The notes: generated by a model from the letters alone, not told the origin. Positions 15,509-25,031 are shown, counted from the stretch's first letter. The stretch is DNA of 64,000 nt from Burkholderia plantarii (GCF_001411805.1 NZ_CP007213.1:2170001-2234000), one strand, 5' to 3'. A program made the numbers and translations.

Positions 15509-18500
15509 TCAGGCCATGGCCTCCCGCTGCAGCTCGACCACGTTCACCTGCGGGCCGAACACCTCGACCACCAGCGGCAGCAGATGCGCGTGGTGCGTGA
15601 GGAACAGCACCTGCGTGCGGGTGGACAGCTCGCGCAGCGCGGCGAGCCCGGCCTTCGAGCGCGTGTCGTCGAAGTTGATGAACAGGTCGTCGGCCACGAA
15701 CGGCAGCGCGGCCTTGTTCTCGAGCTGCAATTCGAGCGCGGCGATCCGCAGCGCGAGGAACAGCTGGTCGCGCGTGCCTTCGCTGAGGCCGCCCACCGCC
15801 ACCGGCTTGCCGTTCGCGCGCCGCGCGGACAGCTCGGGCGGCTGGCGCTCGGTGTCGACCACCAGCCGCGAGAAATCGCCGAGCGTGAGCGCCGCGAAGA
15901 TCTCGCTCGCGCGGCCCAGCATCGGCCCCTGCCGCTGCTCGCGATAGCGCTCGATCGCCCAGCGCAGCAGGCGGCTCGCGGTGGCGGCCTCCAGATACTG
16001 TTCGGCCGTGTCGCCCATCGCGGCGAGCGCCTCCTGGCGCTTGGCCTCGGCGAGCGCGGCGCTCGACTGGCCGGCGATCGCGTCGAGCGCCTGCCGGGCC
16101 ACCACCTCCTCCTGCGCGAGCCGGCTCAGCGTCGCGCCCAGCGCCTCGCTGTCGTGCCGCGTCGCTTCGAGCCGTGCCGGCATCTCGGCCAGATCCTGCC
16201 CGGCGATCTCGGCCGCGATCGCGTCGGGCGCGAGCCCGTCGCCGTCGCGGATCAGCGTGGCGCGCGCGGCCGCGATCTCCTCGCGAAGCCGGCGCGCCGT
16301 GTCCGAACGTGCCGCGAGCGGCAACGCCGCGTCGATCGAGTCGACCTGCGCGCTCGCCAGCAGCGGCGCGACGCGCGCCTGTTCGGTGGCAAGGCCCGCG
16401 TTCGCCTCGTCGAGCTGGCGCCGCGCCTGGGCGAGCGCCTCGTCGGCGCGGGCGATCGCGGCCGCGTTCTCGCGCGCCGCCAGCAGCCGGGCGGCCAGCA
16501 CGCGCGCGATCGCGGCGCCGTCGTGCGTCGCCGGCAGGCCGGGATCGAGCGCGTCGGCCAGCACCGCGGCCTGCCGCGCAAGCGCGGCCAGGTCGGCCTG
16601 CATCGCGTCGAGCCGGCGCGCCGGCACGTCGGCCGCGGCCAGATGCGCGGCCACCTCGTTGGCCAGGTCGACGGCGCCCTGCGCGGCCGCCTCCGAATTC
16701 GCGCGCTCGCCCAGCCGCGCCTCGGCCAGCGCCGCGCGCCACTGCTCGTCCCACTTGTCGTGATCGCGTTGCGCGCGCTCGACGCGGGCCGCCGCCGTGG
16801 CGCGTGCCTGCTCGGCCTCGGTCACGCGCGCGTCGAGGTTGCCGCGCTGCGCGACGGCACGCTCGGCCGCCTGCACGAACGCCTCGGCCGCGCCGAGCCA
16901 CTGGCTCAGCCGGTCGGCGTCGAGATCGGCATCGACGCCGGGCGCCGCCGCGAGCAGCGCGGCAGCCAGCGCCTGTTGCGCGCCCGCGCGTTCGGCGCGC
17001 AGGCCGTCCAGCTCGCGCGCCTGCTGGTCGACCGTCCGCTGTGCCGCCAGCGCCGTTTCGCGCCGCCCGAGCCAGTCGCCGAGGTCGGCCAGCGCCATGC
17101 CCGGCAGGCCGGCGGCCTCGGCCGCCTCGCTCCAGTCGCGCCGGGTGGCCGCGAGTGCCTGCTCGGCCTCGGCGAATTCGGTTTCCCTGCGCGCGAGCCG
17201 CGCGCGTTCCACCTCGAGCTGCTGCCGCAGCGCCTGCAATTCGGCGGCGGCCTGCACCGTGCCGAGCTGCGCGTCCACGAGCTGGTCGGCGCGCAGGATC
17301 GCGTCGTCCAGCGCCGATGCGCCGGCGTCGAGCGCGACGGCGCCGCGTTTCAGCTCGCTCCACAGGCCGTCGCGTCGCACGCGCTCGGCGCGCACCTCGG
17401 CTTGCGTCACGATCTGCCGACCCTGTACCGCGTGCCGCTCCTGCAGCGCGAGCTTCTCGAACGCGAGGCGCGCCTCGGCCAGCGCGCCGCGCGCGGCGCC
17501 CACCGCGCTCAGGCCGTCGCTGTCGGCCTTCTGGTACGCGGCGAGCCGCGCGGCCGACGGCAGGTCCATCGTCCTCAGCGCCGCGACCGGAGCACGCCAG
17601 CGGCCGAGCTGGTCGAGCGCGTCGGCGAGCGTGTGGCCGCTCTCGGCGAGCGCCTGTGCCAGCGCGCGCTCCTTCGCCTCGCTCTGCCGAAAGCCCTGCG
17701 CGTCGGCCAGCGCGGCGCGCAGCGCGTCGGGCACCTCGTCGGCCACGATCGCCGCGCGCTGCGCGCTCAGTTGCTTCAGTTCCTGCTCGCGTTCGGCGAG
17801 CGCGTCGCGCGCGCCGTCCAGCGCCTGCTCCAGCGCGCCGCGCCGATGCAGCAGGTTGGTGACCGTCTTCAGCGCGAGTTCGGACGGCAGCGCCGCGCGC
17901 AAGGCGGCCTCGTCGCGCGGCCAGCCGAGCTGCGCGGCCGCCGCGAACGCGGCCTCGAGTTCGCGCGCGATCTCGGCTTCCACCAGCGGACGCGCCTGCT
18001 CGTGACGCGCGCATTCGACGCGCAGCGCGTCGAGCGCGTCGATGTCGGCGGCGAAGGCGATCGCGTCGGCATCGGCGACCAGTGCGTCGCGCTCGGCCTG
18101 CCGTGTCGTTAGCGACTGACGATTCAGTTCGAGCTGCTTATGTTCGACGGCGAGCGTGGCGCGAGCATCAAGCAGATCGGCCGTCGCGCTCGGCGGCAGG
18201 TCGATCACCGGGCCAAGCGCCTCGAGTTCGGCCGCCTTCGCGGCTTCGGCGTTGAGGTAGGGCGCGAGGCGCCGCACGCGTTCGAGCTTCGAGCGCTCGG
18301 CGTCGAGCCGGCGCTGCGCGGCGCGCGCCTGCTCGATCTCGCCGCGAATCCTGTCGAGCGCCTCCTGGCGCTCGACCCAGTCGCGCGTGCGGACCTGGAA
18401 TGCACGCAGCTCGGCGGTGGCGTCGGTGAAGGCCGCCTCGGCGACGGCGAACGTGGTCTTGCCGCTGCGCGGCGCCCACAGCGCGGCGCGCAACGCTTCC

Positions 18501-19009
18501 AGCTCCTCGCGCACCGGGCCGAGGCTGCCGACGCCGGCCGCCGACTCGAACAGCACCTGCCCGAGCTTGTCGGACGCGTCGAGCAGGCTGCGCCCGCCCG
18601 CCACCAGCCGCTCGTGGTCGAGGCCGAACATCTGCTCGAAGAACTCGCGGGTCGCGCCGTCGAGCACCGCGTCGAGGAAATCGTCGGGCAACTTCGCATC
18701 CTTGCCGTCGGGCGTGCGCAGCGATTTGTTGCCGCGCGCGCGATGGAACGCGAGCGTGGCCGGGTCCGCGCCGCCGCGTCCGACGTCGAGCACGCCGCCC
18801 AGGCGCAGGTCCGAGATGTCGTGGACGAAACTGAGCGGCGTCTTCAGCTTCATGCCGAACAGCAGCTCCGACACGGCGGTGCGCACCGTCGACTTGCCGG
18901 CCTCGTTCGGTCCGACGATCACGTGGAAATCATGCGCCGCCGCCGGGAACCGCAGCGTGGCGTCGGTGAACTTGCCGTACTTGAACAGATCGAGTTGACG
19001 AATCCGCAT
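15509..19009 (-). CDS. SbcC/YhaN-like AAA ATPase, coiled-coil (1166 aa)
   Basis: This is an SMC/Rad50-type ATPase of the YhaN/SbcC group, expected to work with the nuclease encoded 3 bp upstream in DNA end processing. The N-terminal half of the ATPase has Walker A GPNEAGKST at residues 33-41. A very long Ala/Glu/Arg/Leu-rich region (about 170-1000) follows and reads as coiled coil. The C-terminal half has a signature-like GGLSEGTRDQLFLALRIAALEL, Walker B LPFVADDLFINFDD and the H-loop FLTHHAHLLPL. There is no clear CxxC zinc hook at the coil apex, unlike Rad50/SbcC, which favours the YhaN subgroup. The start is the only ATG before MRIRQLDLFKYGKF, the usual N-terminus. Confidence 0.88.
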   Translation of the reverse strand: MRIRQLDLFKYGKFTDATLRFPAAAHDFHVIVGPNEAGKSTVRTAVSELLFGMKLKTPLSFVHDISDLRLGGVLDVGRGGADPATLAFHRARGNKSLRTPDGKDAKLPDDFLDAVLDGATREFFEQMFGLDHERLVAGGRSLLDASDKLGQVLFESAAGVGSLGPVREELEALRAALWAPRSGKTTFAVAEAAFTDATAELRAFQVRTRDWVERQEALDRIRGEIEQARAAQRRLDAERSKLERVRRLAPYLNAEAAKAAELEALGPVIDLPPSATADLLDARATLAVEHKQLELNRQSLTTRQAERDALVADADAIAFAADIDALDALRVECARHEQARPLVEAEIARELEAAFAAAAQLGWPRDEAALRAALPSELALKTVTNLLHRRGALEQALDGARDALAEREQELKQLSAQRAAIVADEVPDALRAALADAQGFRQSEAKERALAQALAESGHTLADALDQLGRWRAPVAALRTMDLPSAARLAAYQKADSDGLSAVGAARGALAEARLAFEKLALQERHAVQGRQIVTQAEVRAERVRRDGLWSELKRGAVALDAGASALDDAILRADQLVDAQLGTVQAAAELQALRQQLEVERARLARRETEFAEAEQALAATRRDWSEAAEAAGLPGMALADLGDWLGRRETALAAQRTVDQQARELDGLRAERAGAQQALAAALLAAAPGVDADLDADRLSQWLGAAEAFVQAAERAVAQRGNLDARVTEAEQARATAAARVERAQRDHDKWDEQWRAALAEARLGERANSEAAAQGAVDLANEVAAHLAAADVPARRLDAMQADLAALARQAAVLADALDPGLPATHDGAAIARVLAARLLAARENAAAIARADEALAQARRQLDEANAGLATEQARVAPLLASAQVDSIDAALPLAARSDTARRLREEIAAARATLIRDGDGLAPDAIAAEIAGQDLAEMPARLEATRHDSEALGATLSRLAQEEVVARQALDAIAGQSSAALAEAKRQEALAAMGDTAEQYLEAATASRLLRWAIERYREQRQGPMLGRASEIFAALTLGDFSRLVVDTERQPPELSARRANGKPVAVGGLSEGTRDQLFLALRIAALELQLENKAALPFVADDLFINFDDTRSKAGLAALRELSTRTQVLFLTHHAHLLPLVVEVFGPQVNVVELQREAMA

Positions 19010-19012
19010 CGC

Positions 19013-20281
19013 TCACTCCCCCCGCGCCAGGCGCGCGAGCAGCGCCGTGCCCACCTGCTCGACCAGTGCCGGCAGCTCGCCCGCGCGCGCGGCGCCGAGC
19101 AGCGGCACGTCCTCGCCGCGCACCTCGCTGCGCACCTTGCCGACGAACGGCTTCAGCTCCCGGTCGAGACTCGCGAGAAACTCGGGATCGTGAATCGCCT
19201 CGGCCAGGATGCGCCGCAGGTCGTCGAGCGCTTCGAGCGGCTCGCCGTGCGCGACCGGCTCGGCGGGCGGCACCGTGCGCAGCTTGACCTTCTCGAGCCA
19301 GAGCCGCTGGTTGCCGAGCATGCCGATCTGGTTCAGCACCTCGGCACGCAGCTCGGCCGCGCGGCCGAACAGCTGGCCGTGCAGCGGCGTCGCGCCGGTG
19401 ACGGTCACGCGCACCGCGCGCGGCACCTCGCCGTCGGTCGCGAGCAGCGCCTCCAGCGCGGCGCCGATCTTGTGCGACAGCGCCTCGATCGTCTCGCAGT
19501 CGCCCGCCTCGACGTCGAGCGCCTCCCAGCGCAGCACGTCGATGAACAGCCGCTCGACCTGCGTGCGGCCGCCCTCCACCGTCACCAGCACCGCGCCGCG
19601 CCGGCCCGTCTCGCGGATGTGGCGCCCCTGGAGGTTGCCGGGGAACACGATCGTCGAGGCCTCGTCCCATTGCTGGAACTCGTGGACGTGGCCGAGCGCC
19701 CAGTAGTCGTAGCCCTTCGCATGCAGCTCGGCGCGCGAGCACGGCGCGTAGTTCGCGTGGATCGTGCCGCCCTCGAGCGCCGTGTGCAGCACGCCGATGT
19801 TGTAGGCGCCCGGCACCGGATCGGGATAGCCGATCGCGAGGTTGTCGATAACCGATTTGTCCTTGAAGCTCTGGCCGTGCAGCGCGACGCGCGTGCCGTC
19901 GGCGTCGTTGACGACGAGCTGATAGCTGGCCGGCTTGCGCGACGGGAACACCGTGACGTTGGGCGGCAGCGCGAGCTTCTTGCTCATCTCGCTTTCGGCG
20001 TCGTGGTTGCCCCACAGCACGAACACGGGGATCTGCGCCTGCCGCAGGCGGGCCATCTGCCGGCCGAAGAAGATGCCGGTGTTGTGATCCTTCCAGTCGC
20101 CGTCGTAGAGATCGCCGGCGATCACGACGAACGCCACCGCTTCGTCGATCGCGCGATCGACGAGCAGTTGCAGCGCGTCGCGCGAGGCATGGCGCAATTG
20201 CGCGGCGGGCGCGTCGGGATAGGCGCTGAGGCCGTGCAGGGGGCTGTCCAGGTGGATGTCGGCCGCGTGGATGAACTTCAC
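19013..20281 (-). CDS. YhaO/SbcD-like metallophosphoesterase DNA nuclease
   Basis: This is a calcineurin-type phosphoesterase of 422 residues, the probable nuclease subunit of a two-protein DNA-repair complex with the next gene. Metal-binding motifs are Asp8-x-His10 (AADIHLDS), GDLYD at 56-60, GNHD at 91-94, then LHTALEG and WALGHVHEF. These match YhaO/SbcD/Mre11 phosphodiesterase motifs I-V. A C-terminal capping region follows (about 290-422). Its stop lies only 3 bp before the ATPase start, so the pair forms an operon. SbcCD-like complexes cut hairpins and protein-blocked ends; whether this pair does so is inference from the family. Confidence 0.9.
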   Translation of the reverse strand: MKFIHAADIHLDSPLHGLSAYPDAPAAQLRHASRDALQLLVDRAIDEAVAFVVIAGDLYDGDWKDHNTGIFFGRQMARLRQAQIPVFVLWGNHDAESEMSKKLALPPNVTVFPSRKPASYQLVVNDADGTRVALHGQSFKDKSVIDNLAIGYPDPVPGAYNIGVLHTALEGGTIHANYAPCSRAELHAKGYDYWALGHVHEFQQWDEASTIVFPGNLQGRHIRETGRRGAVLVTVEGGRTQVERLFIDVLRWEALDVEAGDCETIEALSHKIGAALEALLATDGEVPRAVRVTVTGATPLHGQLFGRAAELRAEVLNQIGMLGNQRLWLEKVKLRTVPPAEPVAHGEPLEALDDLRRILAEAIHDPEFLASLDRELKPFVGKVRSEVRGEDVPLLGAARAGELPALVEQVGTALLARLARGE

Positions 20282-20410
20282 GACGAGTCCTCTCGTTCGA
20301 ATCGGGGGAAGGGCCGCCTGGGGCGCGCGCGACTCGTGTCGCGCCGGGGCGGCTTGGTCAGCAGATTGTAGAGGGCAATCGCCGGCGGGATGCGGAAAGA
20401 TTGGCGGGCT

Positions 20411-20449
20411 GGTTGTGCGGGCGGGTGCTTGGGAGGTTGTGCGGGCGGG
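20411..20449. repeat. 15-bp direct repeat in intergenic DNA
   Basis: GGTTGTGCGGGCGGG occurs at 20411-20425 and 20435-20449 (24-bp period) in the 268-bp gap between the nuclease start and the acylase stop. No function is evident. Confidence 0.5.
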
Positions 20450-20549
20450 CGGTCGGCCCGATGCGGCACGGCGCTTCGCAAGCCGCCGCGGGCCGCCCTT
20501 GCCGGCCGTTCGCGCGTTTGCCGGTCCGATGCCCGACGGCGGCCGGCGC

Positions 20550-23387
20550 CTAGCGCCGTGTCGTGGCCGCGCCGTTCGCCGCGTCCGTGCCTTCGACCAT
20601 CGCCGCCGGCAGCGTCAGGCGCGTGACGCCGAGCGCTGGATCGGCCTCGATCGCCGTCTCGTCGAACGGCGTGCGCAGCCAGCGCCGCGCCGCGTAGCGA
20701 CGCGTGCCGTCGGCGTAATGCGGCGAGGCCGGGTCGTCGGACTCCGAATGCGCGAGCAGCGTATGCGCTTCGGGTCCGTGCGCATCGAACGTGACCACCT
20801 GCAGGTAGCTGTTGCCCGCCATCGCGTCGGCCGTGATCGGCTGATGCGCGCGGCGCTTGTCGTAGTCGCAGACGGCGGTGAAATAGCCGAGATTCGAGCA
20901 GCCGCCGTAGAGCGGGATCGCCTCGCCGTTGCGCGTCAGGTAGAGCGTCTCGCCGCGCGTGGCGTCGAGCGCGAAGCCGGCGTCGGTCACGGCCAGGATC
21001 GCGGCGCCGAACGCCTGCACGATCGCGGGATCGTCGGCGCGCAGGCCCGCCGGCGTATGCAGCGGATCGGCCGGGTCGAACGGCTTCGCGTAAAGCCGCG
21101 CCGGCGCGAGCGTCTCGACGCGCGCCCGGAACTGATCCCACAGATGCACGCCGCGCGCCTCGGGATCGGCCACGCCGCGCCAGGCACGCAGCGTCGTGCA
21201 GGCCACGGCGGTCGGCGCGACGCGCGCGGGGCGGAACACGGCACCGCTGAGCGGGTCGCGCTCGACCGTGATGACCGGGCTCGCGCAGACGCGGTCGAGC
21301 ACGGCCTGCCGGTCGCGCGTCGCCGGCAGCGTCTCGCCCGCCAGCGAGAAGCGCTCGAGGTCGGCGGTCGTCACCGGCTTCGGGGCGGCCGATGTGGCCG
21401 GCGCGTTCGGCGCGTTCGGCGCGTCTGCCGCGTTCGCTACGTTCAATGCGTTCAATGCGTTCAATGCGTTCGATCCGCTCGATTCGCTCGATTCGCTCGA
21501 TTCGCTCGATCCGCTCGATCCGCTCGATCCGCTCGATCCGCTCGATGCGCTCGATACGTCCGATGTGTCCGATGTGTCCGACGCGCTCGGTGCGCTCGAC
21601 GCTGCAGCCAGCGCCGCCTCCCGCATCGCGAACCGCAGGCCGAGCCGCGCGCGCAAATCGAGCGGCGCGACGCCGATGCCGGTCACGCGCGCAAAGCCCG
21701 TCAACGGCGCAGCCGGGTTGGCGAGCCAGTAGCTGTTGTTCATGTTGGCGACGAAATCGCGTCGCAGCAGGCCGGGCATCGCGTCCGCGGGCAGCGAGCC
21801 CGGTCGCGCGGCGGCGCTGTCGCGGCGCCAGTCGCAGTCGGCGCGCGAGCCGTCGAGGAACGGCACGCCGGGCAGCTTCGCGTCGAACGCGCGGCCGAGC
21901 GGCGGCGTGCAGCGCTCGGCCAGCGCATCGGGTACGTCCGGCACGTTGCCGATGTCCGAATACCAGACCCGCGGGTCGGCGCGCCCGATCGCGAGCGTGT
22001 TGACCCACGGCATCGCGGTCGAGGCCTTCTGCGCCGCGATGAACGCGTCGAGCGAACGCGCGCGGCCGAACGCGAGGAAGGTGCGGAAGATCGCGTCGTT
22101 ACCGGCGTTCACGTCGCGGATCGCGAACGCCTGCGTGCGGGTCCAGGCCAGCGCCGGCGACCACGACGACAGGTCGACGACCGGGCCGTAGCGGCTGCGG
22201 TACAGCGTGCGCGTGACGTTCGCAAGCGTGCCGTCGGGGCGGCGCACCGGCACCGTCAATACCACCGGCGTCATCGCGACGCGCCGGCCGTCGACGCGAT
22301 AAGCGGTCGGATCGTCCGCGGCGAGCGTCAGCTGGAACAGGCCGAAGCGGCGCGCGCCGGACACCGTGTGGGTCCACGCCACGGCGTCGTTGTAGCCGAT
22401 CATGATCACCGGCACGCCGAGAAACGAGGCGCCGCTCACGTTCAGCCGGCCGGGAATCGTCAGTTGGGCCTGATAGAAACGGTCGGGGCCGCTCCAGAAC
22501 CAGTGCGGATTGCCGAGCAGGATCGGCTCGCCGTGCGTGGCGTCGCGGCCGAACGCGATGCCGTTGCTACCGATGCCGTGGTGGCCGCCGACATGCATCG
22601 CATCGGCGTCGAGACCGGCGAACATGGCGGCGGCCGGCGCGGCACGGCCCGCCGTGTCGTCGGCATGCAATGCCGCGCCGGCGGGCGGCCGCGCGTTCGC
22701 GATCGCCGGGATGAAATATGCCTCGCCGCCGGCCAGGTTCGCCGCGTAGAGGCGCCGGTAGATGTCGTCATCGCTGATGGCCGCGAGCCACGGCGCCGCG
22801 CGGCACGCGGCATGCCGGCCCGGCGCCCCGCCCGCGCGAATCCCGGCGAGATAGCGGTCGTAGCCGGCCGCGAAGCCGCTGATCAGTTGCCGTAGCTCGG
22901 GCGGCTGGCCGCCGCGATAACGATCGAGCGTCGCCGTCGACGCGACGAGCCGGAAAAAGAAATCGGAGTCGAGATTGGTCGGCGCGCCGAGCGTGGAACG
23001 CGCGGACGGCCTGCCGTCGGCACCGAAGAAGCGTGCGCGCTCGCCGCGATAGGTGACGAACGCCTCGGCCATCGTGCAGAGGTTGTCGCTCGCCTGCGCG
23101 TAGCCGTAGCCATAACCGAGCGCCCGCCAGTTCGCGGCCTCGATGTGGGGGATGCCGTCGGTGGTGCGGCGGATCACGACCGTGGCGGCCTGCCCCGGAT
23201 CGGCCGCCGGGTTGGTGACCGGATCGACGGCCGCATTGGCGCCCCTCTCGCGCGGGCCGGCACACCCCGTGCTGCCGACCAGGCCCGCGAGGCTCGCGGC
23301 CACCGCGAGCGCCGCCCCCCATCCGAAGAATCGCCGGCCGATCCGGCCGGCCGCGTCGTACCGCTTCACCAAACGTGCGAAAACCAT
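20550..23387 (-). CDS. PvdQ-like acylase (Ntn-hydrolase, penicillin acylase family)
   Basis: This exported acylase (945 residues) is related to PvdQ, QuiP and aculeacin A acylase, which remove fatty-acyl groups from N-acyl-homoserine lactones or from siderophore precursors in the periplasm. The N-terminus is Arg/Lys-rich, then hydrophobic, ending in GSTGC, a possible (weak) lipobox. Alpha-subunit motifs are TTDGIPHIEA and GYGYAQASDNLCTMAE...YRGERARFFG. Self-cleavage would expose Ser274 in GIGSNGIAFG, followed by NPHWFWSG and FYQAQLTIPGRLNVSGAS. These segments align well with PvdQ. Residues about 590-670 are a Ser/Gly/Asn-rich linker coded by a tandem repeat, absent from PvdQ. ATG 23387 has GGGAGG just upstream, with a short spacer. 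The next genes (Fur-type regulator, peptide exporter) suggest an iron-related role. Confidence 0.87.
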   Translation of the reverse strand: MVFARLVKRYDAAGRIGRRFFGWGAALAVAASLAGLVGSTGCAGPRERGANAAVDPVTNPAADPGQAATVVIRRTTDGIPHIEAANWRALGYGYGYAQASDNLCTMAEAFVTYRGERARFFGADGRPSARSTLGAPTNLDSDFFFRLVASTATLDRYRGGQPPELRQLISGFAAGYDRYLAGIRAGGAPGRHAACRAAPWLAAISDDDIYRRLYAANLAGGEAYFIPAIANARPPAGAALHADDTAGRAAPAAAMFAGLDADAMHVGGHHGIGSNGIAFGRDATHGEPILLGNPHWFWSGPDRFYQAQLTIPGRLNVSGASFLGVPVIMIGYNDAVAWTHTVSGARRFGLFQLTLAADDPTAYRVDGRRVAMTPVVLTVPVRRPDGTLANVTRTLYRSRYGPVVDLSSWSPALAWTRTQAFAIRDVNAGNDAIFRTFLAFGRARSLDAFIAAQKASTAMPWVNTLAIGRADPRVWYSDIGNVPDVPDALAERCTPPLGRAFDAKLPGVPFLDGSRADCDWRRDSAAARPGSLPADAMPGLLRRDFVANMNNSYWLANPAAPLTGFARVTGIGVAPLDLRARLGLRFAMREAALAAASSAPSASDTSDTSDVSSASSGSSGSSGSSGSSESSESSESSGSNALNALNALNVANAADAPNAPNAPATSAAPKPVTTADLERFSLAGETLPATRDRQAVLDRVCASPVITVERDPLSGAVFRPARVAPTAVACTTLRAWRGVADPEARGVHLWDQFRARVETLAPARLYAKPFDPADPLHTPAGLRADDPAIVQAFGAAILAVTDAGFALDATRGETLYLTRNGEAIPLYGGCSNLGYFTAVCDYDKRRAHQPITADAMAGNSYLQVVTFDAHGPEAHTLLAHSESDDPASPHYADGTRRYAARRWLRTPFDETAIEADPALGVTRLTLPAAMVEGTDAANGAATTRR
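21441..21602. repeat. 9-bp tandem repeat (about 18 units) inside the acylase gene
   Basis: About 18 consecutive 9-mers, variants of GCTCGATTC, GCTCGATCC, GTTCAATGC and GTCCGATGT, run without indels through 21441-21602. Because the unit is a multiple of 3, copy changes keep the frame. In the acylase they encode repeated tripeptides (Ser-Ser-Gly, Ser-Ser-Glu, Asn-Ala-Leu, Ser-Asp-Thr) at residues about 596-649. Confidence 0.9.
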
Positions 23388-23598
23388 GCGCCTCCCAGGC
23401 GTGACTGATGGACGGCCGAAGCCCGTTCCGACCGGCCGCGCCGTGCGCAACGCACGGCCGGCGCCGGTCGGGGATGGCCTCTCTCGATCCCTTGACACGC
23501 GCAGGAGCATCGTTATTGGAATGCGGTGGCGGCGCTGGCGAAGGGCCTCCCTTCGGCAGCGTGCCGTGCCCGGAGCAAGCCGGGCGACCTCGGATGCG

Positions 23599-24108
23599 TC
23601 AGGCGCCGTCGGGATCGGTGCCGTCGGCACCAACGACACCATCGGCACCGGATCGCGCGTCGCCGCCTTCGAGGCCGTCGGCGCGCGCCTTCGGCCGGCA
23701 TTCGGCGCAATAGCCGTGCAGCACGAGGTGGTGGCCCGTCAGCAGATAACCGAGCGAATCGGCGGCCGCCTTCTCGCGGCCGTCGATCAGCGGATCGGAA
23801 AACTCGTCCACCTTGCCGCAGGCGAGGCAGATGATGTGGTCGTGCCGCTTGCCGTCGTTGAGTTCGTAGACGTGGCGGTTCGAATCGAGCGTGCCGCTCG
23901 TCAGGATGCCCGCTTCGACGAACTGCGAGAGCACCCGGTAAACCGTCGCGAGACCGATGTCGATCTTCTCCGCCACCAGATGGCGAAACACGTCCTCGGC
24001 GCTGACGTGCCGCGGACGCGCCGCCGCGAAGAATTCCAGCACCTTCACGCGCGGCAACGTCGCGCGCAACCCCGCTCCCTGCAACTGTTCATGGACTGGC
24101 ATCAGCAT
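23599..24108 (-). CDS. Fur-family metal-responsive transcriptional regulator
   Basis: This is a DNA-binding repressor of the Fur superfamily, 169 residues. The winged helix includes GLRATLPRVKVLEFF, VSAEDVFRHLVAEKIDIGLATVYRVLSQFVEAGIL. The dimerisation and metal region has HVYELNDGKRHDHIICLACGKVDEF and a second Cys pair HGYCAEC; the two CxxC pairs form a structural zinc site. The C-terminal 25 residues are a Gly/Asp-rich tail. ATG 24108 or ATG 24102 can start it. It is divergent from the nitroreductase, with a Fur-box-like site between them, so autoregulation is likely. It reads like Fur rather than Zur or PerR, but the metal cannot be fixed by eye. It may be an additional paralogue besides the housekeeping Fur. 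Confidence 0.88.
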   Translation of the reverse strand: MLMPVHEQLQGAGLRATLPRVKVLEFFAAARPRHVSAEDVFRHLVAEKIDIGLATVYRVLSQFVEAGILTSGTLDSNRHVYELNDGKRHDHIICLACGKVDEFSDPLIDGREKAAADSLGYLLTGHHLVLHGYCAECRPKARADGLEGGDARSGADGVVGADGTDPDGA

Positions 24109-24321
24109 AGGCGAATCGACAAAAGATGGACCGGCCCGGGCGGCCCGCCGCGATCGATCTCGCCGCCCTGCCGCCGCGCGCCCCGGCCCATGTACCCGGC
24201 CGATCGACGACGACCGTCGGGACGGGTAATCGGTAATCGCGGCCGTTACGGCGCGTACCCGATACATCGGCGCCACGCCGCGCCGGCCGCGCGCGTAGGC
24301 GTTACCATACCTCACAACAAT

Positions 24322-24340
24322 ACGAATGAGAATCATTTGC
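24322..24340. promoter_or_regulatory. Fur-box-like site between the Fur-family gene and the nitroreductase
   Basis: Matched to the 19-bp Fur consensus, 13 of 19 positions agree, including an uninterrupted AATGA-G-AATCATT core. It lies 52 bp upstream of the nitroreductase ATG (24393), in the shared promoter region of the divergent pair. Confidence 0.6.
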
Positions 24341-24392
24341 ACAAATGAAAAGACTTGCGCATCATGTCGCGACTCAGTCGATCGGAGAAACC

Positions 24393-25031
24393 ATGACGCA
24401 ACACAACTTCACCGCCCCGACGCCGGCCGCCGCCGATCGCGTCGCATCGCGGCCGGGCCACGCGCTCGTCGAGATCCTGCTGTCGCGCCAGTCGCACTGG
24501 CAGCTGACCGAGCCGGCACCGCGCGACCATGAGCTCGGCCTGATCCTCGACGCCGCGTTGCGCGCGCCCGATCACGCGCAGCTGCGGCCGTGGCGCTTCG
24601 TGCTGATTCGCGACGAGGCGCGCGCCGAGCTGGCCGAGGTGCTCGTGGAACTGGCCGTCGCGCGCGAGCCGGACCTGCCGCCCGACCAGCGCGAGGCGCG
24701 CGGCCAGGCCGCCTACGCGGCGCCGCTGATCATCGCGGTGGCCGCCGCGATCAGCGACGCGCACGGCATCCCCGAGATCGAGCAGATGCTTTCGACGGGC
24801 GCCGCGACGATGAACATGCTCAACGCGATCCATGCGCTCGGCTACGGCGGCTTCTGGATCACGGGGGCCGACAGCTACGATCCGAAGCTCGCCGCGGCGC
24901 TCGACTTCGAGCCGCACGACCGGCTGCTCGGCTTCCTGATGGTCGGCACGCCGGGATCGGCGGACGCGCCGCCGGCCCGCCCGCCGCGCGCGAATCATGT
25001 GCGCGAATGGCTCGGCCGCTCGGCGATCTGA
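24393..25031 (+). CDS. Nitroreductase family protein (YdjA-like)
   Basis: This is an FMN-dependent NAD(P)H oxidoreductase of the small YdjA-like nitroreductase group, 212 residues. Visible motifs are LLSRQSHWQLTEPAP (FMN phosphate region), LRAPDHAQLRPWRFVLI, AAPLIIAVAAAI, GAATMNMLNAIHALGYGGFWITG and a C-terminal PPRANHVREWLG. ATG 24393 is preferred over ATG 24345 because GGAGA lies just upstream (24384-24388). A Fur-box-like site precedes it, so expression may respond to iron. The substrate is unknown; flavin-mediated reduction in iron metabolism is possible but unproven. Confidence 0.87.
   Translation: MTQHNFTAPTPAAADRVASRPGHALVEILLSRQSHWQLTEPAPRDHELGLILDAALRAPDHAQLRPWRFVLIRDEARAELAEVLVELAVAREPDLPPDQREARGQAAYAAPLIIAVAAAISDAHGIPEIEQMLSTGAATMNMLNAIHALGYGGFWITGADSYDPKLAAALDFEPHDRLLGFLMVGTPGSADAPPARPPRANHVREWLGRSAI

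Noticed and set aside
14085..18014. Minus-strand open frame of 1309 codons joining the SfnB-like gene to upstream sequence
   Set aside because: Only the last 407 codons resemble a protein family; the rest is out of frame with the coiled-coil ATPase gene coded there.
21441..21602. Repeat considered as a CRISPR array
   Set aside because: Units are only 9 bp with no spacers and lie inside an intact reading frame; it is a coding minisatellite.
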